In this document: positions 25,791 to 34,091 of the stretch, piece after piece
Layout of the letters: every line of letters begins with the position of its first letter
Position numbering within the stretch: the stretch's first letter is position 1
Assembly (NCBI RefSeq): GCF_004364285.1
Contig: NZ_SOBE01000002.1
Span: 558,001-622,000, forward strand
Direction of reading: 5' to 3'
Source of the DNA: Frigoribacterium sp. PhB116
GTDB taxonomy: Bacteria > Actinomycetota > Actinomycetes > Actinomycetales > Microbacteriaceae
Length of the DNA: 64,000 bases
The notes under the pieces: model-generated
Told to the model about the DNA's origin: nothing
Database searches by the model: none
What the model saw: the letters and a program-made list of their open reading frames with translations, nothing else
Made by a program: the position numbers and the translations under genes

Positions 25791-27359
25791 ATGCCCGCCG
25801 GCGACTCCTTCTTCATCGCAACGCCCATCTTCTACGTCAACGACGTGCCGCACATCGGCCACGCCTACACCGAGGTCGCGGCCGACGTGCTCGCCCGCTG
25901 GCACCGCCAGCGCGGCGACGACACGTGGCTGCTCACCGGCACGGACGAGCACGGCCAGAAGATCCTCCGCACCGCGACCAGCCACGACGTGACGCCGCAG
26001 GCGTGGGCCGACAAGCTCGTCACCGAGTCCTGGAAGCCGCTGCTCGAGACGGTCGACATCAGCAACGACGACTTCATCCGCACCACCGACGAGCGCCACG
26101 AGAAGGGCGTGCAGCAGTTCCTGCAGAAGCTCCACGACGACGGCTACATCTACCAGGGCGAGTTCGAGGGCTACTACTGCGTCGGCTGCGAAGAATACAA
26201 GCAGCCGGGCGATCTCGTCGACGGCACCGGGGCGTTCGAGGGCGAGCAGGTCTGCGCGATCCACTCGAAGCCCGTCGAGCTGCTGAAGGAGAGCAACTAC
26301 TTCTTCCGCATGAGCGACTTCGAGCAGCGCCTGCTCGACCTGTACGAGTCGCAGCCCGACTTCGTCCAGCCCGAGAACGTCCGCAACGAGATCGTGCAGT
26401 TCGTCAAGCAGGGCCTCCGCGACCTGTCGATCTCGCGTCAGACGTTCGACTGGGGCGTCAAGGTCCCGTGGGACGAGAAGCACGTCGTCTACGTCTGGTT
26501 CGACGCGCTGCTCAACTACGTCACGGCCATCGGCTACGGCGTCGACGACGAGCAGTTCGACCGTCGCTGGCCGGCCGTGCAGCTCGTCGGCAAGGACATC
26601 GCGCGGTTCCACGCCGTCATTTGGCCCGCCATGCTGATGGCCGCGGGCCTGCCCGTGCCGAAGGCCGTCTTCGGCCACGGCTGGCTGCTCGTCGGCGGCG
26701 AGAAGATGTCCAAGTCGAAGCTGACCGGCATCGCGCCGCAGCAGATCACCGACGTCTTCGGCGCCGACGCGTTCCGCTACTACTTCATGCGCGCCATCAC
26801 CTTCGGCCAGGACGGCAACTTCTCGTGGGAGGACATCTCGGCCCGCTACCAGGCCGAGCTCGCCAACGGCTTCGGCAACCTGGCCTCCCGCGTCATCGCG
26901 ATGATCACGCGCTACTTCGACGGCACCGTCCCCGTCGCGGGCGAGCTGACCTCTGCCGACCTCGCCGTCCGCGAGACCGAGCTGCGCGTCACGGCCGCCG
27001 CCGACGGCGCTATGGACCGCTTCGCGATCAACGAGGCGCTCTCGTCGATCTGGGAGCTCGTCGACGTGCTCAACGGCTACATCACCGAACAGGAGCCCTG
27101 GGCTCTCGCCAAGAAGGACGACCAGCGCGAGCGCCTCGCGACCGTGCTCGCCACCGCGCTCCGCGGCCTCGGCACGCTCACGGTGCTGCTGTCGCCGTTC
27201 ATGCCCACGGCGACCCGTACCCTGTGGGAGGCGATCGGCCAGGGCGAGCTGACCAGCCAGCCCGTCGACCGTGCCGCCGAGTGGTCGAGCGCCCCGACCG
27301 TGCAGCCCCTCGCCGCGGGGCTCTTCCCCCGCATCGAGCAGCCCGAGCCGGCCGCATGA
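25791..27359 (+). CDS. metG: methionyl-tRNA synthetase MetG
   Basis: 522 aa class I aminoacyl-tRNA synthetase charging tRNA-Met. HIGH motif PHIGHAY at residues 20-26, LLTGTDEHGQK, and KMSKS at residues 305-309. The connective peptide has one knuckle (YCVGCEEYK) and CAIH in place of a full second pair. The anticodon-binding helical domain fills the C-terminus; there is no C-terminal tRNA-binding extension, as in other actinobacterial short forms. ATG 25791 is set by the leaderless promoter; the in-frame GTG nine bases upstream lies within the box. Its stop overlaps the tatD start (ATGA). Confidence 0.97.
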   Translation: MPAGDSFFIATPIFYVNDVPHIGHAYTEVAADVLARWHRQRGDDTWLLTGTDEHGQKILRTATSHDVTPQAWADKLVTESWKPLLETVDISNDDFIRTTDERHEKGVQQFLQKLHDDGYIYQGEFEGYYCVGCEEYKQPGDLVDGTGAFEGEQVCAIHSKPVELLKESNYFFRMSDFEQRLLDLYESQPDFVQPENVRNEIVQFVKQGLRDLSISRQTFDWGVKVPWDEKHVVYVWFDALLNYVTAIGYGVDDEQFDRRWPAVQLVGKDIARFHAVIWPAMLMAAGLPVPKAVFGHGWLLVGGEKMSKSKLTGIAPQQITDVFGADAFRYYFMRAITFGQDGNFSWEDISARYQAELANGFGNLASRVIAMITRYFDGTVPVAGELTSADLAVRETELRVTAAADGAMDRFAINEALSSIWELVDVLNGYITEQEPWALAKKDDQRERLATVLATALRGLGTLTVLLSPFMPTATRTLWEAIGQGELTSQPVDRAAEWSSAPTVQPLAAGLFPRIEQPEPAA

Positions 27360-28315
27360 CCGACGAGCGCAGCGGCGGCAGCGTCGACGGCCAGGGCAGC
27401 GATGCGACGCCCGCGCACGTCCGGCACCGCTCGTCCACCGAGTCGGGCGGGCAGGCCCGCGACCTGACCTACCCGCCGAGCCCGCAGGCGCTCGTCGTGC
27501 CCGTGTACGACAACCACACGCACCTCGAGATCGCCGACGGGCAGAACGCGCTCGACTACCGCGAGCACCTCGACCGCGCGTCGAGCGTCGGCGTCCGCGG
27601 CGTCGTGCAGGTCGGCACCGACCTCGAGACGTCGCGCTGGTCGGCCGACATCGCCGCCCGTGAGCCCCGAGTGCTCGCGGCCGTGGCGATCCACCCGAAC
27701 GAGGCGCCCCTCCTGGCGGCCCGCGGCGAGCTCGCCGACGCCCTCGACGAGATCGACGAGCTGGCCGCCCGCCCCCGCGTCCGCGCCGTCGGCGAGACGG
27801 GCCTCGACTTCTTCCGCACGGGGGCCGAGGGCCGCGACGCGCAGCTCGAGTCGTTCGCCCGGCACGTCGAGATCGCGAAGAAGCACGACCTGGCCCTGCA
27901 GATCCACGACCGCGATGCGCACGACGAGGTCGTCGACCTGCTGCTCGAGGTCGGCGCCCCGGCGCGCACGGTCTTCCACTGCTTCAGCGGCGGTCCGGAG
28001 CTGGCGAGCATCCTGGCCGAGAACGGCTGGTACGCCTCCTTCGCCGGCACCGTCACCTTCAAGAACGCCGCGCCGCTGCGCGAGGCGCTCGTGCAGCTGC
28101 CCCGCCACCTGGTCATGGTCGAGACGGATGCGCCCTACCTCACGCCGACGCCGTTCCGCGGCCGGCCGAACGCGCCGTACCTCATCCCGCACACGCTCCG
28201 GTCGATGGCCGAGACCATCGGCACCGACGTCTCGATGCTCGCGGCGCAGATCTCGTCGAACACCGAGCTGGTCTACGGCTCGTGGACCGACGAGCCCGTG
28301 ACGGTCGAGGGCTGA
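27356..28315 (+). CDS. tatD: TatD-family metal-dependent DNase
   Basis: 319 aa. A nonconserved polar N-terminal extension of about 50 residues precedes the TatD metal-binding start YDNHTHLEI. GETGLDFFR, HDRDAHDEVVDLL, VFHCFSGG and VETDAPYLTP follow; these provide the metal ligands of this TIM-barrel amidohydrolase-like nuclease. ATG 27356 overlaps the metG stop, and its own stop overlaps the rsmA ATG. Downstream starts that drop the extension are possible, but the overlap favours 27356. Part of the conserved metG-tatD-rsmA-ispE core. The rpf gene found between tatD and rsmA in many actinobacteria is missing here. Confidence 0.93.
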   Translation: MTDERSGGSVDGQGSDATPAHVRHRSSTESGGQARDLTYPPSPQALVVPVYDNHTHLEIADGQNALDYREHLDRASSVGVRGVVQVGTDLETSRWSADIAAREPRVLAAVAIHPNEAPLLAARGELADALDEIDELAARPRVRAVGETGLDFFRTGAEGRDAQLESFARHVEIAKKHDLALQIHDRDAHDEVVDLLLEVGAPARTVFHCFSGGPELASILAENGWYASFAGTVTFKNAAPLREALVQLPRHLVMVETDAPYLTPTPFRGRPNAPYLIPHTLRSMAETIGTDVSMLAAQISSNTELVYGSWTDEPVTVEG

Positions 28316-29154
28316 TGTCGCGCTCGACCCTGCTCGGCCCCGCCGAGATCCGCGACCTCGCCGACCTGCTGGGCATCCAGCCGACGAAGAAGCTCGGCCA
28401 GAACTTCGTCCACGACGCCAACACGGTGCGGCGCATCGTCGCCGCGTCTGGCGTGTCGGCCGGCACCTCCGTCGTCGAGATCGGGCCCGGCCTCGGCTCG
28501 CTCACGCTCGGCCTGCTCGAGGCGGGCGCGGACGTCGTCGCCGTCGAGATCGACAAGCGCCTCGCCGCGCAGCTGCCGACGACCGTGTCGCTGTTGCAGC
28601 CCGCGGCCGACCTCTCCGTGGTCGTCGACGACGCCATGCGCGTCGTCGAGCTCCCCTCGGCGCCGACGCACCTCGTCGCCAACCTGCCCTACAACATCAG
28701 CGTGCCGGTGCTGCTGCACTTCCTCGAGCACTTCCCGACGCTGACGCGCGGCCTCGTCATGGTCCAGGCCGAGGTCGGCCTGCGGCTCGCCGCCGAGCCC
28801 GGCTCCAAGATCTACGGCTCGCCGAGCATCAAGGCGGCCTGGTACGGCGAGTTCTCCACGGCAGGCCAGGTCAGCCGCCAGGTCTTCTGGCCCGTGCCGA
28901 ACGTCGACAGCATCCTCGTCGCCTTCGACCGCAAGGAGGCGCGGGGCACCGAAGAAGAACGCCTCGCCGTCTTCGAGCTGGTCGACGCCGCGTTCCAGCA
29001 GCGCCGCAAGATGCTGCGGCAGTCGTTGTCGGGCGTCTACGGCTCGTCGGCCGCCGCCTCCGACGCCCTCGTCGCCGCCGGCCTGCCGCCGACCGAGCGC
29101 GGCGAGCAGCTGACCGTCGACGACTTCTTGGCGCTGGCACGGGCGACGCGCTGA
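28315..29154 (+). CDS. rsmA: 16S rRNA dimethyladenosine transferase RsmA (KsgA)
   Basis: 279 aa. Dimethylates A1518 and A1519 of 16S rRNA. Motifs in order: TKKLGQNFVHD at about residue 22, SAM-binding VEIGPGLGSLTLGLLEAG, VEIDKRLA, the catalytic NLPYN in VANLPYNISVP, and FWPVPNVDS. The C-terminal domain ends with QQRRKMLRQSL. ATG 28315 overlaps the tatD stop codon (TGATG). An alternative upstream start within tatD at 28282 is not needed. Confidence 0.97.
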   Translation: MSRSTLLGPAEIRDLADLLGIQPTKKLGQNFVHDANTVRRIVAASGVSAGTSVVEIGPGLGSLTLGLLEAGADVVAVEIDKRLAAQLPTTVSLLQPAADLSVVVDDAMRVVELPSAPTHLVANLPYNISVPVLLHFLEHFPTLTRGLVMVQAEVGLRLAAEPGSKIYGSPSIKAAWYGEFSTAGQVSRQVFWPVPNVDSILVAFDRKEARGTEEERLAVFELVDAAFQQRRKMLRQSLSGVYGSSAAASDALVAAGLPPTERGEQLTVDDFLALARATR

Positions 29155-29171
29155 CCGGACAGGGGAGGCGG

Positions 29172-29732
29172 ATGGACGGGCAGGGCGGCGACGACCGACG
29201 GCGACGTCCTGTCATCAGCGACGCCCGGTTGGCGTCGGGGACCGGACGCAGCAGCGAGCAGTGGTTGGCGTTGCTCGACGGGGCGGGCGCGACGCGCCTG
29301 TCCCATGCACAGATCGCGCGCCTCCTCGTCGACGAGCACGAGGTGCCCGGGTGGTGGGCTCAGTCGATCACCGTCCGTTACGAGCAGGCACGGGGCATGC
29401 GACTGCCCGGGCAACAGCCCGACGGCACCTTCACGGTGGCCGTGAGCCGCAGCCTCCGCGGCGAGCCCCTCGAGCTGCTCGACCTCAGCGTCGAACGGTT
29501 CGCAGAGTTCGCGGGGGGAGAACCCCACTCGACCAGTCGTGCCGCGGCGCACCCGACCGCCCGGTGGCGCCTCGACGGCGACGTACGCCTGCAGTTGATG
29601 GTCTCGCCCGGCGCGGGCGGCAAGTGCAGCGTCAGCCTCACCCAGAGCCGTCTCCGGCTGCCCGAGCGGGTCGAGCCCGCTCGCGAAGCCATGACCCGTG
29701 CATTCCGGGTCATGGGGGACCGACAGAACTGA
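29172..29732 (+). CDS. DUF4287-like protein
   Basis: 186 aa. Residues about 25-75 match the pattern I associate with DUF4287 (SEQWLALLDGAGATRLSHAQIARLL, then VPGWWAQSITVRYEQARG). A second half follows that may adopt a START/SRPBCC-like fold (FTVAVSRSLRGEPLELLDL, and ARWRLDGDVRLQLM near the end). Function is unknown. ATG 29172 has a good ribosome site (GGGGAGG), and the gene sits 17 bases after rsmA, so it is probably in the same transcript. It is inserted into the otherwise conserved rsmA-ispE pair, and its stop lies one base before the ispE -10 box. Confidence 0.78.
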   Translation: MDGQGGDDRRRRPVISDARLASGTGRSSEQWLALLDGAGATRLSHAQIARLLVDEHEVPGWWAQSITVRYEQARGMRLPGQQPDGTFTVAVSRSLRGEPLELLDLSVERFAEFAGGEPHSTSRAAAHPTARWRLDGDVRLQLMVSPGAGGKCSVSLTQSRLRLPERVEPAREAMTRAFRVMGDRQN

Positions 29733-29733
29733 C

Positions 29734-29739
29734 TAGGTT
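29734..29739 (+). promoter_or_regulatory. -10 box TAGGTT, leaderless start of ispE
   Basis: TAGGTT with a 6-base gap to ATG 29746. It gives ispE a promoter of its own inside the cluster. Confidence 0.55.
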
Positions 29740-29745
29740 GGGACC

Positions 29746-30684
29746 ATGAGCTCCGTGGCCGGCCCGACCGTGGTCCACACCCGTGCCCCGGGCAAGATCA
29801 ACGTGTTCCTCGCCGTCGGCGACCTGCAGGACGACGGCTACCACGAGCTCGCGACGGCCTACCAGGCGGTGTCCCTCTACGAGGACGTGCGGGCACGCAA
29901 GGCGGACGACTTCACCGTCCGGGTGACCGCGGGCCCCGGCGTCGACGTCTCGGGGGTGCCCACCGACGAGAGCAACCTCGCGGTCCGTGCCGCCCGCCTC
30001 CTCGCGACGACCACCGGCTACCGGGGCGGCGTCGACCTCAGCATCGAGAAGGCCGTGCCCGTCGCGGGCGGCATGGGCGGCGGCTCGGCCGACGCGGCCG
30101 CGACGCTGCTGGCCTGCGACGCCCTCTGGGGCACGGGCCTCGGCCGGGACGACCTGCTCAAGCTGTCGGCCGAGCTGGGGGCCGACGTGCCCTTCGCCTT
30201 CGCGGGCGGCACCGCCGTCGGCACCGGCCGCGGCGACGAGCTCAGCCCCGCGCTCGCGAAGGGGCAGTTCCAGTGGGTGCTGGCACTGGCCGACTTCGGG
30301 CTGTCGACGCCGACCGTCTACCGCGAGCTGGACGAGCACCGGCTGCGCCACTCGAGCGACATCTCGCCCGTGCGCCAGCCCGTCGTCGACACCGGCGTGC
30401 TGCAGGCGCTGCGGGCCGGCGACGCCGAGCTGCTCGCCGACGTGATGCACAACGACCTCCAGGCGCCCGCCCTGCACCTCGAGCCAGGGCTCGGCCGCGT
30501 GCTCGAGCTCGGCGAGGGCAACGGCGCCCTCGCCGGGATCGTCTCGGGCTCCGGGCCGACCGTCGCCTTTCTCGCACCCGACCTCGACGGCGCCCTCGAG
30601 CTGCAGATCGCGCTCAGCGCCGCCCGCCTCACCGTCGTGCGGGCGACGGGGCCCGTGCACGGCGCCCGCGTCATCACCGACTAG
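29746..30684 (+). CDS. ispE: 4-diphosphocytidyl-2-C-methyl-D-erythritol kinase IspE
   Basis: 312 aa GHMP kinase of the non-mevalonate isoprenoid pathway. It starts with the conserved [15 protein letters not shown]. The ATP-binding glycine loop is [17 protein letters not shown], and [21 protein letters not shown] and [12 protein letters not shown] are also present. Length is typical. In other actinobacteria an ABC-F ATPase gene usually follows directly; here it is about 19 kb away, beyond the molybdenum/glycan block. Confidence 0.97.
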   Translation: MSSVAGPTVVHTRAPGKINVFLAVGDLQDDGYHELATAYQAVSLYEDVRARKADDFTVRVTAGPGVDVSGVPTDESNLAVRAARLLATTTGYRGGVDLSIEKAVPVAGGMGGGSADAAATLLACDALWGTGLGRDDLLKLSAELGADVPFAFAGGTAVGTGRGDELSPALAKGQFQWVLALADFGLSTPTVYRELDEHRLRHSSDISPVRQPVVDTGVLQALRAGDAELLADVMHNDLQAPALHLEPGLGRVLELGEGNGALAGIVSGSGPTVAFLAPDLDGALELQIALSAARLTVVRATGPVHGARVITD

Positions 30685-30763
30685 GAGGCGCGGGCGGGGC
30701 ACCGCACGACGCTCGCGCCCTCGGAGGGCCCGCCTGGTCCGGACGGCCGACCCGCGCCTCCTC
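30683..30763. repeat. inverted pair of the GAGGAGGCGCGGG motif between convergent genes
   Basis: AGGAGGCGCGGG at 30683-30694 and its reverse complement at 30751-30762 face each other in the gap after ispE. The same 13-mer occurs elsewhere in both coding and non-coding DNA. Confidence 0.7.
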
Positions 30764-30776
30764 GGCTCGCGTCGGC

Positions 30777-32468
30777 TCAGCGCGTGAACTTGAGCACGTT
30801 GGTGCGGGTGAGGCCCCACTCCTCGTCGAGCGTGAAGCCGACCGAGCCGAGCTGCTCGGTGACGCGCGGCCGCCAGTCCTGCTTGTCGCTCGTGATCAGC
30901 CAGACGACGTCGAGGTCGTCGGTGCGGTCGAGCACGTCGCCGAGCGGGTACTGGGTCTCCCAGAGGCCGTCGGTCTCGTAGCCGGGAGTCTCGAGCGTGA
31001 AGTCGGACATCCCGCGGAAGGCCTCGGGGTAGGTGTCCTGGATGATGCGCGACGTCGCCTTGGGGTGGCGTCGGACGGGCCCGAAGACGACTCCCTCGCG
31101 GGTGCCGGGGGCCTCGGCCGCCCGCTCGCCGGCGACGAGGTCGGCGACCTGGTCCCACGCGGACGAGTCCTTCGCCTCGGGCTGTCGCTGCTCGACGTAC
31201 GTGGGCGAGGTCAGCACGACGGCGACGAGCAGCACCAGCGCGATCACGCGACGCCATGGGATCGCCGCGACGGCGACGGCCATCGTCATCGCGATGGCGG
31301 GCGTGCCGAAGGTCAGGTAGCGCGGCGAGTAGAGCGGGTCGACGACGAGCGAGACGCCCACGAGGCCGACGGTCGGCACGACCATCCACGGCAGCACCAC
31401 CTCGGCGAAGCCGCGGGCGGCGGGCACGAGGCGGAGCGACAGCACGACGAGGGTCGCGCCGGCGCAGACGAGGGCGAAGACCGCGAAGTTCTCGTTGCCC
31501 TGGAACCACTGCGTCACGAGCACGCCGCGGAGCGTGCTGAAGCTCGGCCGTTCGATCCAGCTGACCTGGCTGTTCTGCGAGGCGATGAACCAGGCGAGCG
31601 GCAGGCTCGCCAGGCCGGCGACCCCCGCCCCGGCGAACCAGCCGAGCAGCGCCCGGCGCGAGGACCGCACCGAGGTGGCGCCCGAGGCGGGCACGACGGC
31701 GACGGCGCCCGTGCGTGCCCACTCGTCGACGGCCGAGCGCTCGGCGGCGTGGTCGCGCCGGTCGCGCAGCACGCGGACGAGCATGGTCAGGGCGTGCCCC
31801 ACGACGAGCAGCGCGATGTAGAGGAAGAAGGCGCAGGCGACGACGGCGAGCAGGGCGTAGCCGACCCACCAGAGCGTGATCGACCGGCGGGTGCGGGCGT
31901 GGCCGTCCTCGGCGGTGCGCCGGGCGGCCACGACGAGCACGAGCGTGAGCGCGACGGCGAAGAGCGCCGAGAGGGCGTACGAGCGACCTTCGCCGCCCAT
32001 CCAGGTCACGCGCGGCAGCAGGACGAAGAGCAGGCCCGCGACGACGGCGGTGCGCCGGTCGACGAGGATGCGGGTCAACGACACCGTGAGGCCGGCCGCG
32101 ACGCCGGTGGCGAGGGCGCTCGGCACCCGGAGCGACGTGGGCGAGTACGGGAACACGTCGAACCACAGGTGCATGAACGCGTAGTAGGCGGCGTGCACGA
32201 GATCGACGGTGTGGATCATGGCCCAGAGCTGGCCCCAGGTGCGGGTGGCCGAGACGACCGTCGCGGCCTCGTCGTACCAGACCGACGGGACCCACAGGAA
32301 GGCACCGGAGACCAGCGTCGCGAGCACGCCGATCAGCACCGCGTCGGTGTGGCGACGGCCCAGGAGGCGCGCGGGCGACGAAGGCGTCCGCGGCTGCTCG
32401 GGCTCCGCGTCGCGGGTTACTGTGGGCGGGGTCGTGTCGTCCGCGGCCGTTCTCCGGAGGTCTGCCAT
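30777..32468 (-). CDS. membrane glycosyltransferase of the PMT/GT39-like GT-C superfamily
   Basis: 563 aa from ATG 32468. After about 40 polar residues, roughly 11-12 membrane helices follow. The first loop carries VPSVWYDEAATVVS, the acidic GT-C signature. FMHLWFDVFPYSPTSLRVPSAL and GEGRSYALSALFAVALTL are typical of the bacterial mannosyl/arabinosyltransferase-like group. The C-terminal 140 residues form an extracytoplasmic domain. The probable donor is a polyprenyl-phosphate sugar; the acceptor is unknown. Its ATG overlaps the ATG of divergent moeZ (shared CATG). The frame is open further to GTG 32555 within moeZ, so the true start is uncertain. Confidence 0.85.
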   Translation of the reverse strand: MADLRRTAADDTTPPTVTRDAEPEQPRTPSSPARLLGRRHTDAVLIGVLATLVSGAFLWVPSVWYDEAATVVSATRTWGQLWAMIHTVDLVHAAYYAFMHLWFDVFPYSPTSLRVPSALATGVAAGLTVSLTRILVDRRTAVVAGLLFVLLPRVTWMGGEGRSYALSALFAVALTLVLVVAARRTAEDGHARTRRSITLWWVGYALLAVVACAFFLYIALLVVGHALTMLVRVLRDRRDHAAERSAVDEWARTGAVAVVPASGATSVRSSRRALLGWFAGAGVAGLASLPLAWFIASQNSQVSWIERPSFSTLRGVLVTQWFQGNENFAVFALVCAGATLVVLSLRLVPAARGFAEVVLPWMVVPTVGLVGVSLVVDPLYSPRYLTFGTPAIAMTMAVAVAAIPWRRVIALVLLVAVVLTSPTYVEQRQPEAKDSSAWDQVADLVAGERAAEAPGTREGVVFGPVRRHPKATSRIIQDTYPEAFRGMSDFTLETPGYETDGLWETQYPLGDVLDRTDDLDVVWLITSDKQDWRPRVTEQLGSVGFTLDEEWGLTRTNVLKFTR

Positions 32469-33708
32469 GTCGTCACTGCCCCCTCTCGTCTCGGTCGCGT
32501 CGGGCTCGTCGGGGCCGGTGGCCGGGGACGAGACCGACGAGCGCTGGTCGCGCACCGTGCGGCTGCCGGGCTTCGGCCTCGAGGCCCAGGCCCGACTGCG
32601 CGCGGCTCGCGTGCTGGTCGTCGGCGCCGGCGGTCTGGGATCTCCGGCTGTCCAATATCTCGCAGCCTCGGGTGTGGGGACGCTGGGAGTGGTCGACGAC
32701 GACGTCGTCGACCGGTCGAACCTACAGCGTCAGGTGCTCTTCGGACCTGGGGACGTGGGCCTGCCGAAGGCGCGGATCGCCGCCGAGCGCGTGCGGGCGA
32801 CCGCCCCCGACACGCACGTCGTCGTGCACCCCGTCCGGCTCTCGGCCGACACCGCTTCGATCCTCGACGGGTACGACGTCGTCGTCGACGGCAGCGACTC
32901 GTTCGACACCTGCTACGTCGTCGCCGACGAGGCCGCGGCTCGGGGGCTGCCCGTCGTCTGGGGCAGCGTCGCCCGGCTCGACGGCCAGGTCAGCGTCTTC
33001 TGGGACGCCGCGCCCGACGGTCGCGACGTCGACTACCGCGACCTGCACCCGTCGCCGCCGTCGGGCGGCTGGGACGAGTCCTGCGCCGACGTCGGGGTGC
33101 TCGGACCGCTCTGCGGCACCGTCGGCGCGGTCATGGCCAGCGAGGTCGTCAAGCTCGTCACGGGCGTCGGCGAGCCCCTGCTCGGCCGCGTCGTGACGAT
33201 CGACGCGGGCTCCGCCTCGTGGCGCGAGAGCCGCCTCCGGCGCGCTCCGCACCGGGCCCGGGAGCGGGCGGCGGCGAACGAGGTGCGGACGGCCAGGGTC
33301 TCCGGGGCGTCGCACGGCGGACACGAGGAGGCGCGGGCCGGCTCGCCGACACCGCTCGCCGACCAGCCCCGCGGCACCCGCAGCCCCGACGTGTCCGCCG
33401 ACGAGCTCGCCGAGCTGCTCGCCGCGCGGGACGTCGGCGAGGCGGCGTTCACCCTGCTCGACGTGCGCGAGCCCGACGAGCACGACTTCGCGCACCTGCC
33501 GGGCGACGTGCTCGCGGCGGGCCTCGGGGTCCGCACCCGTCAGAGGCCCGAGCTCGACCCGGAGCGCCCCGTCATCGCGTACTGCGCCCGCGGCCCGCGC
33601 GCCCGGGCGGCCGCGGAGCTGCTCGTCGCCGACGGGTTCGACGTGGCCGTGCTCGACGGGGGCATGCTCGGCTGGCAGCTGCGCGCCTCCTCGGCCGCCC
33701 GCCCCTGA
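32467..33708 (+). CDS. moeZ: MoeZ/MoeB-type adenylyltransferase with C-terminal rhodanese domain
   Basis: 413 aa. The N-terminal ThiF/E1-like domain (residues about 25-260) has VVGAGGLGSPAVQYLAASG, DDDVVDRSNLQRQVLF and SDSFDTCYVVADEA. The C-terminal rhodanese domain (about 310-410) has TLLDVREPDEHDF and the active loop YCARGPRARAAAELL. It should adenylylate the C-terminal Gly-Gly of MoaD (or a relative) and load sulfur on it. Both CxxC zinc pairs usual in MoeB/MoeZ appear to be missing: the PCYRC-type block is replaced by VDYRDLHPS, and no second pair follows. ATG 32467 has a clear CGGAGG ribosome site at 32455-32461. Confidence 0.9.
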   Translation: MSSLPPLVSVASGSSGPVAGDETDERWSRTVRLPGFGLEAQARLRAARVLVVGAGGLGSPAVQYLAASGVGTLGVVDDDVVDRSNLQRQVLFGPGDVGLPKARIAAERVRATAPDTHVVVHPVRLSADTASILDGYDVVVDGSDSFDTCYVVADEAAARGLPVVWGSVARLDGQVSVFWDAAPDGRDVDYRDLHPSPPSGGWDESCADVGVLGPLCGTVGAVMASEVVKLVTGVGEPLLGRVVTIDAGSASWRESRLRRAPHRARERAAANEVRTARVSGASHGGHEEARAGSPTPLADQPRGTRSPDVSADELAELLAARDVGEAAFTLLDVREPDEHDFAHLPGDVLAAGLGVRTRQRPELDPERPVIAYCARGPRARAAAELLVADGFDVAVLDGGMLGWQLRASSAARP

Positions 33709-33819
33709 CCGCGCCGTTTCGCCGGGTGAGGCCCGTAATTTGAGAGTGATCCGCCTCACACGAGTGCCGAGGCGCGGCAGAGCGGCGCCATGATCGTGGA
33801 TCTGTCTCGGACTGCGGGC

Positions 33820-34089
33820 TCAGCCGCCGGCGAAGGGCGGCATGACGTCGACCACGTCGCCGTCGCCCACGACCTGCTCGCGGTCGCGCGTCGTCAGCCC
33901 GTCGACGAGGAACGAGCAGCGCAGCAGCACGTCGCGCCAGTCGGCCGCCGACGTGCCCTCGACGGGCCGCACCTCGGTGAGCAGCCGCCCGATCGTCGCG
34001 CTCTCGCCGTCCGGCACGTCGACGACCTGCTCGTCCCGGCCGACGGCGGCGCGCGCGGCGGCGAAGAACCTCAGGGTCGTGCGGGTCAC
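33820..34089 (-). CDS. moaD: molybdopterin synthase small subunit MoaD
   Basis: 89 aa ubiquitin-like sulfur carrier ending in the required Gly-Gly (MPPFAGG). The core RFFAAARAAVGRDEQVVDVP and VNGL-like FLVDGL agree with MoaD. GTG 34089 is preceded by CGGAGG and lies two bases after the moaA stop; the longer frame to 34188 runs inside moaA and is rejected. It works with MoaE (48961-49521) to insert the dithiolene sulfurs into precursor Z and is activated by MoeZ, encoded just convergent to it. Confidence 0.93.
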   Translation of the reverse strand: MTRTTLRFFAAARAAVGRDEQVVDVPDGESATIGRLLTEVRPVEGTSAADWRDVLLRCSFLVDGLTTRDREQVVGDGDVVDVMPPFAGG

Positions 34090-34091
34090 GG

